From: Microthrixaceae bacterium | Lineage (GTDB): Bacteria > Actinomycetota > Acidimicrobiia > Acidimicrobiales > Poriferisodalaceae | Length of the DNA: 64,000 bases | Direction of reading: 5' to 3' | Assembly (NCBI GenBank): GCA_011523825.1 | Contig: WTFX01000029.1 | Coordinates: 301,053-365,052 of the forward strand | Shown here: positions 16,654 to 24,013 of the stretch, piece by piece | Numbering within the stretch: the first letter of the stretch is position 1 | Layout of the letters: each line of letters starts with the position of its first letter | Program-made: the position numbers and the translations under genes | Notes under the pieces: model-generated | Told to the model about the DNA's origin: nothing | Seen by the model: the letters and a program-made list of their open reading frames with translations, nothing else | The model's database searches: none

Positions 16654-17031
16654 TCAGCTGTCGAGGTGGCGGCGAATGTCGGCAGCGATGCGCTGAATGT
16701 CCTCTGTGAGCGTCGGCCAAAGAATGTTCATGTCGATACGCCAGTACTCGTGCGCTAGGAGATTCCGCAGCGCAACGGCCCGCCGTACCTCTGCTGCTCC
16801 CAGAACGGCTTCCGCAGTTGCTCCGAGCTTGCCCACAGCTTCACCGATGACCAGCGAGCAGTAGATGGCTGCTTCCTGGCGGGTGCTGTCGGCCTCGAAG
16901 GCTCGCCGGCCAACAGCGACGTACCCCTCGATGCGTTCCGCCGCATCGAGAGCGTGCTTCCAGCGCTCAAAGTCGGTCGGACTCAACGCGCCAAATTCAC
17001 AGGCGCAATGCGTCGGCCGCGACCGCCGCAC
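16654..17031 (-). CDS. HEPN-family toxin, HepT-like ribonuclease
   Basis: Up to 125 residues of a HepT (DUF86) type HEPN RNase. The core ERWKHALDAAERIEGYVAVGRRAF and the catalytic motif RNLLAHEYWRID (R-x4-H-x-Y) are intact. In characterised pairs the MNT partner adenylylates the tyrosine of this motif and silences the RNase. The gene overlaps the end of the nucleotidyltransferase gene. The start is uncertain: the GTG at 17031 gives a 35-base overlap, while a TTG at 16986, just after the partner's stop, would remove 15 residues that do not look like family sequence. Location beside the phosphorothioation operon fits a defence island, where it could act as an abortive module. Confidence 0.85.
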   Translation of the reverse strand: MRRSRPTHCACEFGALSPTDFERWKHALDAAERIEGYVAVGRRAFEADSTRQEAAIYCSLVIGEAVGKLGATAEAVLGAAEVRRAVALRNLLAHEYWRIDMNILWPTLTEDIQRIAADIRRHLDS

Positions 17032-17434
17032 GCTGCTCGTCAGTCATCGCGCCGTCAGTTACGAGATGGACTGGTGCGTCGAGCAGCGCCTCGAGTTCGG
17101 TTTGCATGTCAGCGATGTCGAAGTAGCTGATGCCCTTGGGAACCGAGACGAGGAGGTCGATGTCGCTGCCTGGGCCAGCGTCTCCTCGCGCCACCGAGCC
17201 AAAGAGGCGCACATTCGAGACGCCCCAGCGCTGAAGCACCTCCACGATCTGATTTCGGTTTCGCAGGATGCGCCCGAGTGCAGGCACAGTGCTCTCTGCT
17301 CGGCCGTCTGCCAAGAACCGCTTGAGGCTCGCCTGAACGACCGCCGTCACTGATGGCGCGGCGTCCTGATCTGCGATGTACCGGTCCAGCGCAGTCTCCA
17401 ACTCGTCCGGAATCGTCACGGTCACGCGCCGCAT
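16997..17434 (-). CDS. Antitoxin: RHH domain fused to MNT nucleotidyltransferase
   Basis: A 145-residue two-part protein. Residues 1-45 (RRVTVTIPDELETALDRYIADQ...VQASLKRFL) look like a ribbon-helix-helix DNA-binding domain. The rest is a minimal nucleotidyltransferase with GSVARGDAGPGSDIDLLV, the GSxxRG...SDxDL motif that binds nucleotide and metal. MNT proteins neutralise HepT toxins by adenylylation. Most stand-alone MNTs of about 100 residues lack an added RHH domain, so this protein may both inactivate the toxin and repress its own operon (inference). The toxin gene follows with overlap. The ATG start gives the RHH strand right at the N-terminus, as expected. Confidence 0.85.
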   Translation of the reverse strand: MRRVTVTIPDELETALDRYIADQDAAPSVTAVVQASLKRFLADGRAESTVPALGRILRNRNQIVEVLQRWGVSNVRLFGSVARGDAGPGSDIDLLVSVPKGISYFDIADMQTELEALLDAPVHLVTDGAMTDEQRAAVAADALRL

Positions 17435-17606
17435 GACCTCAGGTTACTGCCGAGAACTGGTGTCGAGCATCACTTGATGCAGCTGATGCTCGACTACCGA
17501 TGTATGGATTCCTCATCTCCCTGGCTTCGTACTGCGAAACCCAACTCCGTGGCCTTGACGCGCCTAGGTTCGGGGTTGGACGGTGCGGGACAGCCTGGGA
17601 GGGCGG

Positions 17607-18113
17607 GTGAGCGAGGCGACGGACGCTGAAGAACGCGAAGTGATGGACTGGCGGCGCTACGGCGTGGCCGTGCGGGAGCTGGCGCAGATGATCGCCGACG
17701 ACGGCTACCGGCCCCAGATGATCCTGGCCATCGCCCGGGGCGGGCTGTTCTGTGCGGGCTCGCTGGGCTACGCCCTGTCGGTCAAGAACATCTACGTCAT
17801 GAACTGCGAGTACTACACCGGCGTCGACGAGCGCCTCGAAGTGCCCATCATGCTGCCGCCCACGCCCGACCTGGTCGACCACCGAGACTCCGACATCCTC
17901 ATCGCCGACGACGTGGCCGACACCGGCCACACGCTCAAGCTGGTGTACGACTTCTGCCTGCCGCGGGTGCGCAGCGTCCGCACCGCGGTGCTATACGAGA
18001 AGCCGTGGTCGACGGTCAACTGCGACTGGGTGTGGCGCCGCACCGACCTGTGGATCAACTTCCCCTGGTCCACCGAGCCGCCGATCGTCACCGACGAGCA
18101 GGCCCGCGCCTGA
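17607..18113 (+). CDS. Phosphoribosyltransferase-family protein
   Basis: About 168 residues with the type I PRTase fold. DILIADDVADTGHTLKLV is the PRPP-binding loop (two acidic residues followed by D-T-G-x-T), preceded by RPQMILAIARGGLFCAGSLGYAL, the usual first core strand. It resembles xanthine/hypoxanthine-type actinobacterial PRTases, but the hood region that fixes the base is not diagnostic, so the purine used is unknown. Several in-frame starts exist (GTG 17583, GTG 17607, ATG 17643). I chose 17607 because GGGAGG lies just upstream. No operon partner: the next gene is convergent zur. Confidence 0.8.
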   Translation: MSEATDAEEREVMDWRRYGVAVRELAQMIADDGYRPQMILAIARGGLFCAGSLGYALSVKNIYVMNCEYYTGVDERLEVPIMLPPTPDLVDHRDSDILIADDVADTGHTLKLVYDFCLPRVRSVRTAVLYEKPWSTVNCDWVWRRTDLWINFPWSTEPPIVTDEQARA

Positions 18114-18135
18114 CCGACCCGCCAGCTGAGGCGGC

Positions 18136-18594
18136 CTAAGTCTCGTCCCCGCAGTCGGAGCACTCGCCGTACAGATCGAGGCTGTGACGCAGCGGCGTGA
18201 AGCCCGCCTCTCCTGCGGCGCCGGCAAGTGCCCGGTCGACCTCGTCCTCGAGCTTCCCGTCGAGGCGCATGTCCTCGATGGTCCCGCAGGACACGCAGAT
18301 CAGGTGATGGTGATGCCCGAGCAGCGACTCGGCCAGCTCGAAGTGCGCCCGGTCGCCGCCAGCGCTGATGCGATTGACGATGCTGCCTTCCCGCAGGGCA
18401 TCGAGATTCCGGTACGCCGAACTCTGGGGCAGCTCGGGAACTGCCGACACGATGTCGCGCAGCGTCAGCGGCCGTTGGGCTGTTGCAAGCGCATCGACGA
18501 GGGCCCGCCGGCCGTCGGTGTACCGCTGACCGGCGGCTGCCAAGCGCTGCCTGACGTCTTCGTGGAGCTGATCGAGATCCTTCGGAGGCTCCAT
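18136..18594 (-). CDS. zur: Zinc uptake regulator, Fur family
   Basis: A 152-residue Fur-family repressor. The winged helix (RYTDGRRALVDALATAQRPLTLRDIVSAVPELPQSSAYRNLDALREG) is followed by the dimerisation domain with the HHHHLICVSCGTIEDM metal site and a terminal CSDCGDE pair that completes the structural Cys4 zinc site. Position directly downstream of znuC, in a regulon that carries a Zur-type box, points to zinc rather than iron sensing. An AGGAG site lies 8 bases before ATG 18594. Being in the znuC transcript it should be autoregulated by the box at 19650. Confidence 0.9.
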   Translation of the reverse strand: MEPPKDLDQLHEDVRQRLAAAGQRYTDGRRALVDALATAQRPLTLRDIVSAVPELPQSSAYRNLDALREGSIVNRISAGGDRAHFELAESLLGHHHHLICVSCGTIEDMRLDGKLEDEVDRALAGAAGEAGFTPLRHSLDLYGECSDCGDET

Positions 18595-18656
18595 CTGGCT
18601 CTCCTGGTCAGGGTCGCGCTCGGATCAGGGCGGCGAGGCCCGGCCGCCCCAAGCGG

Positions 18657-19604
18657 TCAGGGATGTCGGTGGTGCTCGTGCTCGGCGGCGTGGTCATGGT
18701 CGTGGTGATGGCCGCGGTGGCTGCCCGGAAGCGTCGCTTCGCCTGCGATCGTCAGGTCGGGCGCGTCATGGCGGTGGCCGCGGCGACCAGCTGCCAATGG
18801 GTGCGCGTAATGGCCACGCGAGAACGTGCCGAACGGCGCGCCGTGCTCGACCGCATCGTGGGCATGGACGCTCGCCATGACGAATTCGTGCTCGGTGCCA
18901 TCGCCAGCTTCCACTTCGCCGCCGAAGGTCGCCTCCAGATTCGCCTCGGTCAGCACCTCGTCGGGAGAACCGTCGGCGATGACCATCCCCTTCAGCAGCA
19001 CCACTCGATCGCAGCGACGGGCCTCCTGCAGGTGGTGTGTTGACATCACCACGAGATGCCCGGCCGCACGCTCAGCCTCGATCACCTCGAGAATGGTGGT
19101 CTGGCTCGGCAAGTCCAAGCCGGTGATCGGTTCATCGAGCAGCAGGCAGTCGTACTCGGATGCGAGCACCATCGCCACCATGACACGCTGACGCTGGCCG
19201 CCCGACAGCTCGCCGAACGGCTTATGGCGCAGGTGCGCGACGTCGAGCCGCTCGGCCGCGGCGCGGATCGCCTCCTTGTCGCTGCGGCGCAGCCGCTTGA
19301 GCAGTCCGCGGCTGCGGTATCGGCCGATGGTCAATACCTCTTGCACGGTCATCGGCATATAGGGGTGTGCGTAGTGGTGCTGGCACACGAAACCCACGCC
19401 GACGTTGCCCGAAGACTCCACCCGACCCGATGTCGGGGGCAGGAGCCCGCTGAGCACCCGCAGCAGGGTGGTCTTGCCGCTCCCGTTCGGGCCCATGAGT
19501 GCCACCGACGACGCGCTGTCGAGCTTCAGATCGCCGGTTTCGAGCACGTGGCAGGGCCCGAACGAGACACGGACGTCGTGGAGATGGAACAGGGCGTGCC
19601 TCAC
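18657..19604 (-). CDS. znuC: Zinc ABC transporter ATPase with His-rich tail
   Basis: A 315-residue ABC ATPase of the manganese/zinc/iron family. Walker A GPNGSGKTT, the signature LSGGQRQRVMVAM, Walker B YDCLLLDEP and the H-loop VMSTHHLQE are all present within the first 230 residues. The remaining tail of about 80 residues is unusual: it is rich in histidine and ends in clusters such as HRGHHHDHDHAAEHEHHRHP. Such a tail could bind zinc on the cytosolic face and act as a store or sensor (inference). It starts with GTG and is transcribed with zur, divergently from znuA. Codes for the motor of a ZnuABC importer with the genes at 19741 and 20985. Confidence 0.9.
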   Translation of the reverse strand: MRHALFHLHDVRVSFGPCHVLETGDLKLDSASSVALMGPNGSGKTTLLRVLSGLLPPTSGRVESSGNVGVGFVCQHHYAHPYMPMTVQEVLTIGRYRSRGLLKRLRRSDKEAIRAAAERLDVAHLRHKPFGELSGGQRQRVMVAMVLASEYDCLLLDEPITGLDLPSQTTILEVIEAERAAGHLVVMSTHHLQEARRCDRVVLLKGMVIADGSPDEVLTEANLEATFGGEVEAGDGTEHEFVMASVHAHDAVEHGAPFGTFSRGHYAHPLAAGRRGHRHDAPDLTIAGEATLPGSHRGHHHDHDHAAEHEHHRHP

Positions 19605-19649
19605 TTCGATTTCGAAGGTGGTTGGGTACTCAGGCCTCGGTAGGGTAGC

Positions 19650-19670
19650 TGAAACTGGTTCTCATTCTCA
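19650..19670. promoter_or_regulatory. Zur box between znuC-zur and znuA-znuB
   Basis: A 21-base palindrome-like site beginning TGAAACTGG and ending CATTCTCA that fits the actinobacterial Zur box pattern TGAAA-x-TG-x-TT-x-TCATT-x-TCA at every fixed position. It is centred between the divergent znuC (start 19604) and znuA (start 19741), so one Zur dimer pair could repress both directions when zinc is plentiful. Confidence 0.85.
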
Positions 19671-19740
19671 GAACCTGCGGTGAGGCTAAGGCACCTGCGG
19701 GACTCTTCCACACCTGAGTCGGAGCTTAGGGGAGGCATAC

Positions 19741-20913
19741 GTGACGATCGAAGCTGGCGCACATCAAAGGGGAGGTCGGCGGATCCGTAGAAGCGGGTTG
19801 GTCGTCACTGTCGCTGCGGTGCTGTTCGCGGCGGCGTGCACGGGATCCGACGACGATGCAGATGCGGTTGACGCAGCGGATGCGCCCTCCGCTGTGCCCT
19901 CTGTGGTCGCTACGACGGGCATCTGGGCCGATGTGGTCAGCAACGTGGGCTGCGAGGACAGCGTCTCGGTGACCACGCTCATCCCCGAGGGTGGCGACCC
20001 GCACTCCTTCGAGCCGTCGTTGCGAGACCGGGAAACCATGGACGCAGCTGATCTGGTGGTTGCGAACGGCCTGGGTATCGAGGAGCGCCTCGTGGACACG
20101 CTCGAGGCTGTCGCGGCCGAAGGTGTGCACGTGTTTGAGGTGGCCGAGCACATCGAGACCATCGAATTCGAGTTCAGCGGTGGTCATGACGACCATGGCG
20201 ACGACGACCACGACGAAGGCCACGACGACGAAGACGGGCACGACCACGACGAGGACGACGGACACGACGACGACCACGACGAAGGCCACGACGAGGACGA
20301 CCACTCCGACCACGAAGACGAGGACGGGCACGACCACGACGACGAGGCGCACGAAGACGAGCACGACCATGCACACGACCACTCCGGCGGCGACCCCCAC
20401 GTCTGGTTCGATCCGCAGCGCGTCGCTGGTGTGCTGGGCGAGCTGGCCGACGAGCTGATCCACGCCGGCGCCGATGCCGACACCGTCAACCGGTGCCTCG
20501 ACGCTTACCGTGCGGCGTTGGGAGACGCTGATGCCGAGATCGCAGAGATCCTTGACTCAGTGCCCGCGGACCGTCGCATCATGATCACCAACCACGATTC
20601 ATTCGGGTACTTCGCCGACCGCTACGGCTTCGAGGTCGTGGGCACCGTCATCCCGTCAACCTCGACGGGTGCAGAAAGCAATCCCGCACTGCTGGAGGAG
20701 CTCGCTGAGATCATCGAGCACGAAGGCGTTCCCGCAGTGTTCTCTGAGACGACGACTGGCGACGCCGACATCCAGGCGCTGGCGACGGCCGCAGGAGACA
20801 TCGCCGTGGTGCAGCTGCTCACCGGCAGCCTCGCCCCCGCGGGCCAAGACGGCGACACCCTGATCGGGATGCTGAAGTTCAACGCGCACGCAATTGCAGA
20901 CGCGTTGGGCTGA
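19741..20913 (+). CDS. znuA: Zinc-binding lipoprotein of ZnuABC importer
   Basis: A 390-residue solute-binding protein of cluster A-I. The N-terminus is a lipoprotein signal (LVVTVAAVLFAAAC, lipobox FAAAC). The family landmarks are TTGIWADVVSNVG, EGGDPHSFEPSLRDR with the first metal histidine, DPHVWFDPQRVAGV with the second, and TNHDSFGYFADRYGFEVVG with the third. Residues about 145-220 form a long His/Asp/Glu-rich loop (HDDHGDDDHDEGHDDEDG and continuing), longer than in typical ZnuA, thought in this family to scavenge zinc. The GTG start has GGGGAGG 5 bases upstream. Transcribed from the Zur-box region with znuB. Confidence 0.92.
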   Translation: MTIEAGAHQRGGRRIRRSGLVVTVAAVLFAAACTGSDDDADAVDAADAPSAVPSVVATTGIWADVVSNVGCEDSVSVTTLIPEGGDPHSFEPSLRDRETMDAADLVVANGLGIEERLVDTLEAVAAEGVHVFEVAEHIETIEFEFSGGHDDHGDDDHDEGHDDEDGHDHDEDDGHDDDHDEGHDEDDHSDHEDEDGHDHDDEAHEDEHDHAHDHSGGDPHVWFDPQRVAGVLGELADELIHAGADADTVNRCLDAYRAALGDADAEIAEILDSVPADRRIMITNHDSFGYFADRYGFEVVGTVIPSTSTGAESNPALLEELAEIIEHEGVPAVFSETTTGDADIQALATAAGDIAVVQLLTGSLAPAGQDGDTLIGMLKFNAHAIADALG

Positions 20914-20984
20914 GCGTCGTAGCGTTGCGACGACAACGCCCGTAGCCAGGGCAGAGCCGATCACCAGCCCACCAGGGGGATGAC

Positions 20985-21884
20985 ATGACGTTCCTCACTG
21001 ATCCGGTGGGCTGGTGGATCGAGCCGTTCACCTCCAACGCATTCATGACCAAGGCGCTGGCCGGCGGGCTGCTCGCTGTGCTCACGACGTCGGTGGTGGG
21101 CACGTGGGTTGTCTTGCGGAGCCTGAACTTCCTCGGCGACGCGCTGACGCACGGCGTGCTTCCCGGCATCGCGATCGCCTTCATCGTGGGGTTTGACACA
21201 GGCCTCGGCGCACTGGTCGCAGCGATCGTGATGGTGAGCGCGATCTCGTTCATCCCGCGCATCTCACCGCTCTCGGAGGACACGTCCACCGGTGTGCTGT
21301 TCGTGGGCTTCCTGGCGCTTGCCGTGGTCATCATGTCGTCGGGAGCGGGCGCGAACGCCGGCGATCTGGGCCGCTTCCTGTTCGGCTCGATCACCGGGGT
21401 GCAGAACTCCGATCTGGTGCGCCAGGTGGTCGTTGCCGTAGTGGCCGTCGGCGGTGCAGTCGTGTTCTACCGGGCGTTCTTCGTGATGACGTTCTGCGAA
21501 GTGCAGGCGGAGATGGCCCGCATGCGCCCGCGCCTGACGCACGGCGTGCTCATGGCGTTGCTGGCCATCACCATCGTCGGCTCGTTTCAGGTGGTGGGGA
21601 GCCTGCTCGTCATGTCCTTCTTGATCGCTCCCCCGGCGACTGCCTCGATGCTCGTACGGCGTGTGCCGCTCATCATCACCACTGCGGTGCTGATCGGAGC
21701 CGTGTCGGTCTATGTCGGGCTGCTGCTGAGCTACCACCACCGGCTCGCCGGAGGAGGATCGATGGCGTTGACCGCCGTGGCCATCCTGTTCGCGACCATG
21801 CTGATCAGGGCGCTGGTGCATGCGCTGCGGCCAGGGCCGCCGGACGATGCGCTGCCCGTGCAGATGCTCGCCGACAGCCGCTGA
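20985..21884 (+). CDS. znuB: Zinc ABC transporter permease
   Basis: A 299-residue ABC-3 family permease with about eight hydrophobic segments. The start is TNAFMTKALAGGLLAVLTTSVVGTWVVLRSLNFLGDALTHGVLPGIAIAF, the conserved entry of ZnuB/TroC-type permeases. The cytoplasmic EAA-like coupling region is in the middle, and VVGSLLVMSFLIAPPATASMLVRR is the family signature near the C-terminus. It follows znuA by 71 bases with AGGGGG before the ATG and completes the importer with the leftward znuC product. Confidence 0.92.
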   Translation: MTFLTDPVGWWIEPFTSNAFMTKALAGGLLAVLTTSVVGTWVVLRSLNFLGDALTHGVLPGIAIAFIVGFDTGLGALVAAIVMVSAISFIPRISPLSEDTSTGVLFVGFLALAVVIMSSGAGANAGDLGRFLFGSITGVQNSDLVRQVVVAVVAVGGAVVFYRAFFVMTFCEVQAEMARMRPRLTHGVLMALLAITIVGSFQVVGSLLVMSFLIAPPATASMLVRRVPLIITTAVLIGAVSVYVGLLLSYHHRLAGGGSMALTAVAILFATMLIRALVHALRPGPPDDALPVQMLADSR

Positions 21885-21911
21885 GCTGCCGTCGCGAGCA
21901 GCGGCGGCCGG

Positions 21912-22796
21912 CTACTGCTCGCCGTCGGTGAAGCTCGTGTAGATGGTGGGGTTCTCGAGATCAGCGAGCTGCTGGTTGCGATGATTCACGTCGGCCAGCA
22001 GCTCTGGATGTGACAGCACCCAGAACCGTCGCTCGTACATGGCCTCGATCACCTTGGCAGCCACCTGGGATGGGTCCATGCCCCGCTCCAGCGCTGCGGC
22101 GATGTTGGCGTTGCGGCGGCGGGCATCGGCGGTCTCGGTGGGCGCTTCGCCTTCAGGCCTCGGACGGCGCACCCGGCGCAGCTCGTCTGGCCGGTTTCGC
22201 TGGGCAGTGGCGATATTGGTGCGCACCACGCCAGGGCACAGCACCGACACGCCCACATCGGCGTTGCGGTCGCGCTGCATCTCAAGGTGGAGCGTCTCCA
22301 TGATGGCCACCACGCCGTACTTGGCGGCGTTGTAGGGGCCGAGCCCCGGCACCGACATGAGCCCTGCCACCGAGGCGGTGCTCATGATGTGAGATTCCTC
22401 CGCTTCGATGAGGTGAGGCAGGAAGTGATGTACGCCATGGATGACACCCCACAGGCAGACATCCACCACCCACTTCCAGTCGACGAGCTGCTGGTTGCGG
22501 ATGAGCCCTCCCCCGCCGACGCCGGCGTTGTTGCACACCATGTGCACTGCGCCGAAGCGGTCGATGGTGGCCTGCGCCAGCGCACCCACCGAGTCGGCAT
22601 CGGTGACGTCGGTGATGACGCCGAGCGCCTCGACGCCGTGGCCGGCGACCTCGGCCTCGGCGGCGCGCAGCGGCTCCTCTTCGATGTCGGCGAGCACCAC
22701 GTTGGCGCCCTCGCCGGCAAAGCCCAATGCCAAGGCCTTGCCGATGCCCGATGCTGCCCCGGTCACCACCGCGACGCGTCCGGTCATGGTTTCCAT
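21912..22796 (-). CDS. Short-chain dehydrogenase/reductase
   Basis: A 294-residue classical SDR. Cofactor motif TGAASGIG, adenine site DVTDADSV, NNAG, catalytic serine in HIMSTASVAG, and YNAAKYG with the Tyr-x3-Lys pair are complete. The C-terminus has an added stretch of about 40 residues with many arginines (RRVRRPRPEGEAPTETADARRR) between the catalytic domain and the last helix, common in actinobacterial members of unknown substrate. The acidic residue after strand two (LADIEEE) suggests NAD rather than NADP. It follows the nitronate monooxygenase gene in the same direction with 40 bases between, so they may share a transcript. Confidence 0.88.
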   Translation of the reverse strand: METMTGRVAVVTGAASGIGKALALGFAGEGANVVLADIEEEPLRAAEAEVAGHGVEALGVITDVTDADSVGALAQATIDRFGAVHMVCNNAGVGGGGLIRNQQLVDWKWVVDVCLWGVIHGVHHFLPHLIEAEESHIMSTASVAGLMSVPGLGPYNAAKYGVVAIMETLHLEMQRDRNADVGVSVLCPGVVRTNIATAQRNRPDELRRVRRPRPEGEAPTETADARRRNANIAAALERGMDPSQVAAKVIEAMYERRFWVLSHPELLADVNHRNQQLADLENPTIYTSFTDGEQ

Positions 22797-22836
22797 GTCT
22801 GTCCCCCTGTGTCGGTTGGCTCGAACCCGGCAGCGC

Positions 22837-23973
22837 TCACGCGTTGAGCTGCTCGAAGCGCTCCATGACGTCGAGATACTCGCTGATCATCTCCTCCACG
22901 ACCCGCGTGGCCGAGATCGACTCGTTGAGCTGCCCCACCACCTGGCCGACGAAGTAGTTGGCCAGCTCCACTGCGCCCTTGTTGGAGGGGTTCATGGCTG
23001 CCCGGTCGATGCGGCGGCTGGCGGCGCCGACCAGCATCGGCTGCAGCGGCATCGGGAGCGTCCCCGGCGAGTTCTCGCCCTCCCACTCGTCGGTCCAGGC
23101 CGAGCGAAGCTGGCGGGCAGGCTTGCCGGTGCGCGAGCGCGAGCGCAGCGTGTCTGACGAGCCTGCCGCCAGGAACTTGTCCTTCACCACGGGGTGCGTC
23201 TCGGCTTCCTGGGTGGTGAGCCAGACCGACCCGCACCACACGCCCTGCGCGCCGAGCGCCAGCGCGGCGGCCACCTGGCGGCCGTTGCCGATGCCGCCGG
23301 CTGCGAGCACTGGCGTCGGGGCGATGGCATCTACCACCTCGGGCACCAGCACCATGGTGGCAATGTCGCCGGTGTGGCCGCCGGCCTCGTGGCCTTGGGC
23401 GATCACGATGTCGACGCCCGCAGCGACATGTCGCTCGGCGTGCACCTTCTTGCCGGCCAGGGCGCCCACCAGCACGTCGTTGTCGTGCGCCCGCTGGATC
23501 ATGTCGGGCGGCGGCGGGCCGAGCGCGTTCACCGCCAGCCGGATCGGGTACGAAAATGCCACGTCCATCAGCGGCACTGCCTGCGCGTACGTCATCGGCG
23601 GCTCGGCGTCACCAGCAATGGCGCCGGGCTTGTCTTCGGCCGGCAGCGGCGGCACGTCGTAGCGCTCCATCATGTCGTCGAGGAAATCGCGGTGCGCCGG
23701 CGGGATCATCGCCTTGAGATCCTTGACCGACAGCTCGCCCTCGGACTTGCCCTCGTACTTGGCGGGCACGATGATGTCCACCCCGAAGGGACGGCCGCCG
23801 ACTTCGTCCTGGATCCAGCCCATGTCGATGTCGAGCTGCTCGGGCGTGTGGCCCGCTGCACCGAGCACGCCGAAGCCGCCCGCCTTGGTGACCGCCGCCA
23901 CCACATCTCGGCAATGGGTGAACGCCACGATCGGAACGTCACATCCCAGCATCTCGCACACAGGTGTCTTCAT
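22837..23973 (-). CDS. Nitronate monooxygenase-like flavoprotein
   Basis: A 378-residue TIM-barrel FMN enzyme of the 2-nitropropane dioxygenase family. Visible elements are KTPVCEMLGCDVPIV at the N-terminus, AGGFGVLGAAGHTPEQL, the histidine-bearing GHEAGGHTGDIATMVLVPEVV (catalytic base region and FMN loop), and PVLAAGGIGNGRQVAAALALGAQGVWCGSVWLTTQEAETHP. The family oxidises nitronates, and many members instead act on enoyl or other substrates. It is probably co-transcribed with the SDR that follows. Confidence 0.87.
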   Translation of the reverse strand: MKTPVCEMLGCDVPIVAFTHCRDVVAAVTKAGGFGVLGAAGHTPEQLDIDMGWIQDEVGGRPFGVDIIVPAKYEGKSEGELSVKDLKAMIPPAHRDFLDDMMERYDVPPLPAEDKPGAIAGDAEPPMTYAQAVPLMDVAFSYPIRLAVNALGPPPPDMIQRAHDNDVLVGALAGKKVHAERHVAAGVDIVIAQGHEAGGHTGDIATMVLVPEVVDAIAPTPVLAAGGIGNGRQVAAALALGAQGVWCGSVWLTTQEAETHPVVKDKFLAAGSSDTLRSRSRTGKPARQLRSAWTDEWEGENSPGTLPMPLQPMLVGAASRRIDRAAMNPSNKGAVELANYFVGQVVGQLNESISATRVVEEMISEYLDVMERFEQLNA

Positions 23974-24013
23974 GCCCCGAAACTACCGGCGCAGCACTCT
24001 CCCCCGCAGCGCC

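Noticed and set aside
20180..20400. Repeated GACGACCACGAC-like units that could be read as a CRISPR array or tandem repeat.
   Set aside because: It is the coding sequence for the His/Asp-rich loop of ZnuA, in frame and without spacers.
22805..22835. A T-arm-like GGGTTCGAGCC sequence on the minus strand.
   Set aside because: It lies at the gene junction, and the neighbouring bases cannot form a tRNA acceptor stem or anticodon arm.
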